Assembly: GCF_009183365.2 (NCBI RefSeq)
Contig: NZ_CP068230.1
Span: 2,075,001 to 2,139,000 of the forward strand
Length of the DNA: 64,000 nucleotides
Direction: 5' to 3'
Origin: Shewanella algae
Lineage (GTDB): Bacteria; Pseudomonadota; Gammaproteobacteria; Enterobacterales; Shewanellaceae
The notes beneath the pieces were generated by a model that saw only the letters and a list, made by a program, of their open reading frames with translations, ran no database searches and was not told the origin of the DNA. The position numbers and the translations under genes were made by a program. How positions within the stretch are numbered: position 1 is the first letter of the stretch; every line of letters begins with the position of its first letter. This document shows positions 60,530 to 64,000 of the stretch, piece by piece.

Positions 60530-61903
60530 ATGTTTGCAGGTTTTGACTATGGCAGTGCCAACTGCGCCATTGGTGTGATGGATGGGGGCCAGACCCGGCT
60601 CTTGCCTCTGGCCGAGGATGGCAACTATATGCCGTCGACCATTTATGCCATGGAGCGGGAACTCATTTCCGAATCTGTGCTGCAGCGCTTGCCTTTGGCG
60701 GCCCAGGCTGATTTCAAACCCAAACGCGCCGCCGAGCTGAGTCGCGCCCGAACGGCGCGTTTGGAGCTGGATTTGCTTGCCAACGAGCAAGCGGTATTCA
60801 TCGGCAATCAGGCGATTGAAACCTATATGGAGATGCCGGAAGAGGGCTTCTATGTTCGCTCGCCCAAGTCCTTCCTCGGCGCTTCGGGCCTGCTCAGCAA
60901 TCAGATGGCGCTGTTTGAAGATATCGTCACCCTGATGATGCAGGAAATTCATACCCGGGCGCAGCAGAGCCTGAAACAGGCTATTTCCCAGGTGGTGATC
61001 GGGCGACCGGTTAACTTTCAGGGCATTGGCGGCGAGCAGAGCAACAAGCAAGCCGAGGCCATCTTGACTCTGGGGGCCCGGCGCGCCGGGTTCACCGATG
61101 TGGCTTTTCTGTATGAGCCTATGGCGGCTGCCCTTGAGTTTGAGTCGACACTCACCCGGGAGCAGCGGGTGCTGGTGGTGGATATTGGCGGCGGTACCAG
61201 CGATTGCTCCTTTGTGCGCATGGGGCCTGAGCTTAAAGACAAGAAAGATCGCAGTGACGACTGCCTGGGCCACAGTGGTCAAAGGGTAGGGGGCAACGAT
61301 CTGGATATCGCCTTGGCGATGGCCGGTTTTATGCCGCACTTGGGGCTCGGCAGTGCGCTGATCACAGGTAAGCCTATGCCAAGGCAACCCTTCTGGAACG
61401 CGGTCGCCGTCAACGATGTCAGTGCCCAGCGGGAATTCTCTGCCTTGAGTAGTCGCAAGCTGATTGAAGAGCTGCTGCGGGATGCCAAAGAGCAGGCGAA
61501 ACTTGCGCGCTTATTGAAGGTGCAAAAAGATCAGCTGGGTTATCGTTTGGTGCGTAGTGCAGAGCAGCTTAAAATCGCCCTGAGCGACAGTAAGCAAGCC
61601 GCTATGGATATAGGTTTTGTCGAAGCGCCCAAACCGCAGCCCTTGACTGTGAATGTCGATGCCGCCACCTTTGTGGCCGCCATCGATGAATCGCTCGAAA
61701 CGGTGCACAAGCTTATCACCCAGGCTTTGGCGGAAGGAGGATGTCAGCCGGATGTCATTTATCTCACAGGTGGCAGTGCCAAGAGCCCGTATATTACCGA
61801 GCAGATCCGCGCGCGTTTCCCGGATGTGGCTTTGGTCAGTGGCGATCACTTCGGCTCTGTGGTGGCCGGCTTGACCCGCTGGGCCGAGCGCCTGTACCGT
61901 TAA
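60530..61903 (+). CDS. yegD: Hsp70-family protein YegD-like
   Basis: The 457-residue protein has the actin/Hsp70 ATPase fold without the substrate-binding domain: FAGFDYGSANCAIGVMDGG (phosphate 1), VVIGRPVNF, FLYEPMAAALEFE, VLVVDIGGGTSDCSFVRMG (phosphate 2) and VIYLTGGSAKSPYI (adenosine). Length matches E. coli YegD (450). Chaperone role is inferred, not shown. AGGAGG precedes the ATG. It lies 29 bases before the CreA-like gene. Confidence 0.9.
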   Translation: MFAGFDYGSANCAIGVMDGGQTRLLPLAEDGNYMPSTIYAMERELISESVLQRLPLAAQADFKPKRAAELSRARTARLELDLLANEQAVFIGNQAIETYMEMPEEGFYVRSPKSFLGASGLLSNQMALFEDIVTLMMQEIHTRAQQSLKQAISQVVIGRPVNFQGIGGEQSNKQAEAILTLGARRAGFTDVAFLYEPMAAALEFESTLTREQRVLVVDIGGGTSDCSFVRMGPELKDKKDRSDDCLGHSGQRVGGNDLDIALAMAGFMPHLGLGSALITGKPMPRQPFWNAVAVNDVSAQREFSALSSRKLIEELLRDAKEQAKLARLLKVQKDQLGYRLVRSAEQLKIALSDSKQAAMDIGFVEAPKPQPLTVNVDAATFVAAIDESLETVHKLITQALAEGGCQPDVIYLTGGSAKSPYITEQIRARFPDVALVSGDHFGSVVAGLTRWAERLYR

Positions 61904-61932
61904 ATTGCACTTTAATTGAAAGAGGACTCTTC

Positions 61933-62421
61933 ATGGCACTGAAAAAAACGCCACTCTTGGCCGCCTTAGTCGTGACTGCGGCAACAGGCTTGCTCGCCGG
62001 GTGCGGCGATGATGTGGGTAAGGTCAGCCTGGGCGTATTTACCACCAAAGATGTGATCATAGATGCCAAGACAGATCCCAAACTGCCCGGTGTTACCTGT
62101 CATATCAGCCGCATAGAGGCCAATCTGGATTTTGCCGACCCATCGGATATGAGTATCAGCTGTCGCCAGACAGGACCGATAACCAAGGCGCAACTGGCCA
62201 GTATCGAACTGGGGAAGAAGGGCGAGATAGTGTTTACCGAGTCCTTGAGCATCTTGTTCAAGAGCCTCAAGGTGAGACGTATCTATGACAGCGAACACCA
62301 GACACTCCTGTATCTGTCCTATTCCACCAAAGAAACCAACGGCAGCCACAAGCACGCCCTGTCCACTGTGCCGCTGTGGGGAACCGATGCCTATGAGCCA
62401 AGGCCCCAGGCGGTAAACTGA
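61933..62421 (+). CDS. CreA family lipoprotein
   Basis: The 162-residue exported protein has a lipobox (TGLLAGC). VGKVSLGVFTTKDVIIDAKTDPKLPGVTCHISRIEANLDFADPSDMSISCRQTGPI is the CreA (PF05981) mark, with two conserved Cys and the SISCRQ motif. Function unknown. ATG 61933 follows AGAGGA; the frame extends upstream inside yegD without support. A terminator follows. Confidence 0.87.
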   Translation: MALKKTPLLAALVVTAATGLLAGCGDDVGKVSLGVFTTKDVIIDAKTDPKLPGVTCHISRIEANLDFADPSDMSISCRQTGPITKAQLASIELGKKGEIVFTESLSILFKSLKVRRIYDSEHQTLLYLSYSTKETNGSHKHALSTVPLWGTDAYEPRPQAVN

Positions 62422-62441
62422 TAGGTCAAGATATAAAAAAG

Positions 62442-62467
62442 AAAAGCCTCGAAATCGAGGCTTTTTT
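62442..62467. terminator. Bidirectional terminator between CreA-like and TonB receptor genes
   Basis: GCCTCG / CGAGGC with an AAAT loop, flanked by A4 and T6, serves both converging genes. Confidence 0.93.
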
Positions 62468-62482
62468 GGGGTTGCTACTGGA

Positions 62483-64000
62483 TTAGAACTTGTAATTCAC
62501 ACCCAGGGTGATGCGCTGACCCAGCATGTCGTAGTAAGCACCTTGGTTATATACGCCTGGCTGGCGAGGTGGGGTGCGGTCAAACATGTTGAGTATGCCG
62601 GCGCGAACCTGCAATGCATCAGTGATGTTGTAACGGCTGGTCAAATCAAAAGTGGTATAAGACGGGATGTCGTTATAGTTGTTTTGATTGGGTGACCATT
62701 CGTTGTCCAGCACAGTGCCGCTGCGATAGTTGGCTGTCAGCACGGCAGAGAAGTCATTGTAGGTGTAGTCTGTGGTGAAGCGGTGACGCCAGCGTGGACG
62801 CTCCTGCTCACCCACTTCCTTGACTTCATCATCGGCGAATCCGGTAGAGTTGAATGAACGCTCTTCCAGATAAGTACTGAACAGGCGGAAGCCCCAGTCA
62901 CCGAAGCTGGTTTCAAGGCGATAGTTGGCTTCAATATCGAAACCTGAAGTGATACTGGATGCCGAGTTAACCGGCTTCTCATAGTAGTTAACTATCTCAT
63001 GGGTATCGGGATCACGTTCAAGCAAAGGACAGAAGTCGTTATCTAAGCTGCTGGACTGATAGCAGTACTTGACTACTTCAGCACCGCTGAAGCTGTTGAT
63101 CACGTTCTCCATGTCGAACTTCCAGTAATCCACCGTCAGGCTGAAGTTTTCCAGGTAAGACGGGGTGTACACAAAGCCCAGAGTGATGTCGTCTGCAACT
63201 TCGTTTTTCAGGTCCTGGTTACCCACAATAAAGCCTGGACGAGTTGAACCGTACCAGTCCTGGGAAGGTTCAAAGTCGGTCGGGATCCCTTGAGCCGCAC
63301 AGTTGGCCAACACATTGTCCAGGTAATCAGGGTTGATCCTGTTCCTGAAGCTGGCAGCACAATAATCGTTGATCGTGCGGAAGGTTTGGCTGGATGGGTT
63401 GTACAGTTCGGCAATGTTAGGTGCCCGTACAGACTTTGAACGGTTGGCACGGATGCGCAGATCGTCGTTCAGCGCCCAGTTGATACCCACTTTCCAGGCT
63501 GTATCAGAGCCGGAGGTGGAGTAGTCCATGTAACGGAAAGCGGTTTCCAGCGTCAGATCCTGCACCAACATCACATCCTGCAGCAGCGGGATGGACAATT
63601 CGGCTGATGCCTCGGTCACATCAAACTCACCATAAAGAGGTTGAGACTGGTTGTTGAACAGTAAACCTTCACGCATTGCCGGATCCGGCAGGGTTTCAGC
63701 CGTTTCCTTACGGTATTCAACGCTGAATGCAGCAGCGATAAAGCCGGCAGGCAGTTCAAACAGATCGCCGCTGACAGAGGCACCGGCGACGTATTGATCT
63801 ATCGATGAGCGGCGAATGGCATCTGTGCTGACCCAGTTGTAGGCGGCTTCATCGTATTGGCCGCGGCCAAATACGTTCAGTGGCTTACAGCCATTGGCTC
63901 GGGCGTATTCGTCACGACATACCAGATTACCGTCGGTATCTTTAATCACATCAACAGCGTCATAGAAGCGCTGCTCGAACATTTCGCCGTACCATTCGGT
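62483..64000 (-). CDS. TonB-dependent outer-membrane receptor, C-terminal part (runs off right edge)
   Basis: The frame continues past the first Met (63982) to the window edge without a stop, giving 506 visible residues of the beta-barrel. Typical strands and repeats include TLETAFRYMDYSTSGSDTAWKVGINWALNDDLRIRANRSKSVRAPNIAELYNPSSQTF and FSLTVDYWKFDMENVINSF. The C-terminus is LGQRITLGVNYKF with the terminal Phe needed for barrel assembly. The N-terminal plug is outside the window. Several Cys (for example YCYQSSSLDNDFC) suggest loop disulfides, as in the large Shewanella receptors related to oar/peptide or siderophore types. Substrate unknown. Confidence 0.92.
   Translation of the reverse strand, partial: TEWYGEMFEQRFYDAVDVIKDTDGNLVCRDEYARANGCKPLNVFGRGQYDEAAYNWVSTDAIRRSSIDQYVAGASVSGDLFELPAGFIAAAFSVEYRKETAETLPDPAMREGLLFNNQSQPLYGEFDVTEASAELSIPLLQDVMLVQDLTLETAFRYMDYSTSGSDTAWKVGINWALNDDLRIRANRSKSVRAPNIAELYNPSSQTFRTINDYCAASFRNRINPDYLDNVLANCAAQGIPTDFEPSQDWYGSTRPGFIVGNQDLKNEVADDITLGFVYTPSYLENFSLTVDYWKFDMENVINSFSGAEVVKYCYQSSSLDNDFCPLLERDPDTHEIVNYYEKPVNSASSITSGFDIEANYRLETSFGDWGFRLFSTYLEERSFNSTGFADDEVKEVGEQERPRWRHRFTTDYTYNDFSAVLTANYRSGTVLDNEWSPNQNNYNDIPSYTTFDLTSRYNITDALQVRAGILNMFDRTPPRQPGVYNQGAYYDMLGQRITLGVNYKF

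Noticed and set aside
60332..61387. 351-codon open frame antisense to yegD
   Set aside because: Shadow of the Hsp70-like gene, no start signals or family features.

Overview
The window reads as an ordinary stretch of gammaproteobacterial chromosome, most likely Shewanella or a close relative. This rests on gene content: an smc-zipA-ligA block, CysZ and CysK, MotY and CheV, a DUF4212 plus sodium:solute symporter pair, TrhO, SlyD-type FKBP, RNase T, ilvIH and ppk-ppx. No rRNA, tRNA, CRISPR array or prophage was seen. Genes are truncated at both edges: a TDT/TehA-type transporter on the left and a TonB-dependent receptor on the right.

Layout. 0-6 kb: O-methyltransferase, cysK, an RDD membrane protein with a repeat-encoded linker, a FabH-like ketoacyl synthase and cysZ. 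6-13 kb: smc, zipA and ligA, then an internally deleted insertion-sequence remnant. 13-17 kb: DUF2919 membrane protein, HD-GYP phosphodiesterase, SDR-like protein and DsbA. 17.5-22.3 kb: a small-plus-large subunit symporter followed by a cNMP/CBS/DUF294 nucleotidyltransferase-like protein and a DEDD exonuclease. 22.4-31 kb: LRAT-like protein, methyltransferase, CheV, small conserved proteins, lytic transglycosylase, WYL regulator, SlyD-type isomerase, glutathionyl-hydroquinone reductase and carboxylesterase. 31-38 kb: a MITE-like element, a 5'-nucleotidase lipoprotein, ibpA under a heat-shock promoter and apparent RNA thermometer, an antiporter, a peroxiredoxin and DUF3137. 38-47.6 kb: RNase T, MotY, ilvIH, a Bcr/CflA pump, a SulP permease, a GST and TrhO. 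47.7-51.4 kb: an accessory-looking cassette of AraC regulator, membrane-anchored flavodoxin and two paralogous alpha/beta hydrolases. 52-60 kb: a phosphorus block with two tandem alkaline phosphatases, a His/Glu-repeat exported protein, ppx and ppk. 60-64 kb: a second MITE-like copy, a YegD-type Hsp70, a CreA-type lipoprotein and the TonB receptor.

The strongest non-routine signals are: (1) a near-consensus sigma-32 promoter and a ROSE-type hairpin over the ibpA ribosome binding site; (2) two related small elements sharing inverted ends and CTAA target duplications; (3) the phosphatase / repeat protein / polyphosphate neighbourhood; (4) the AraC-flavodoxin-hydrolase cassette, whose hydrolases carry Cys where Ser is usual; (5) a terminator-like hairpin just upstream of ligA. 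I found no clear new defence or mobile system. Family names come from reading the translations, not from database searches.
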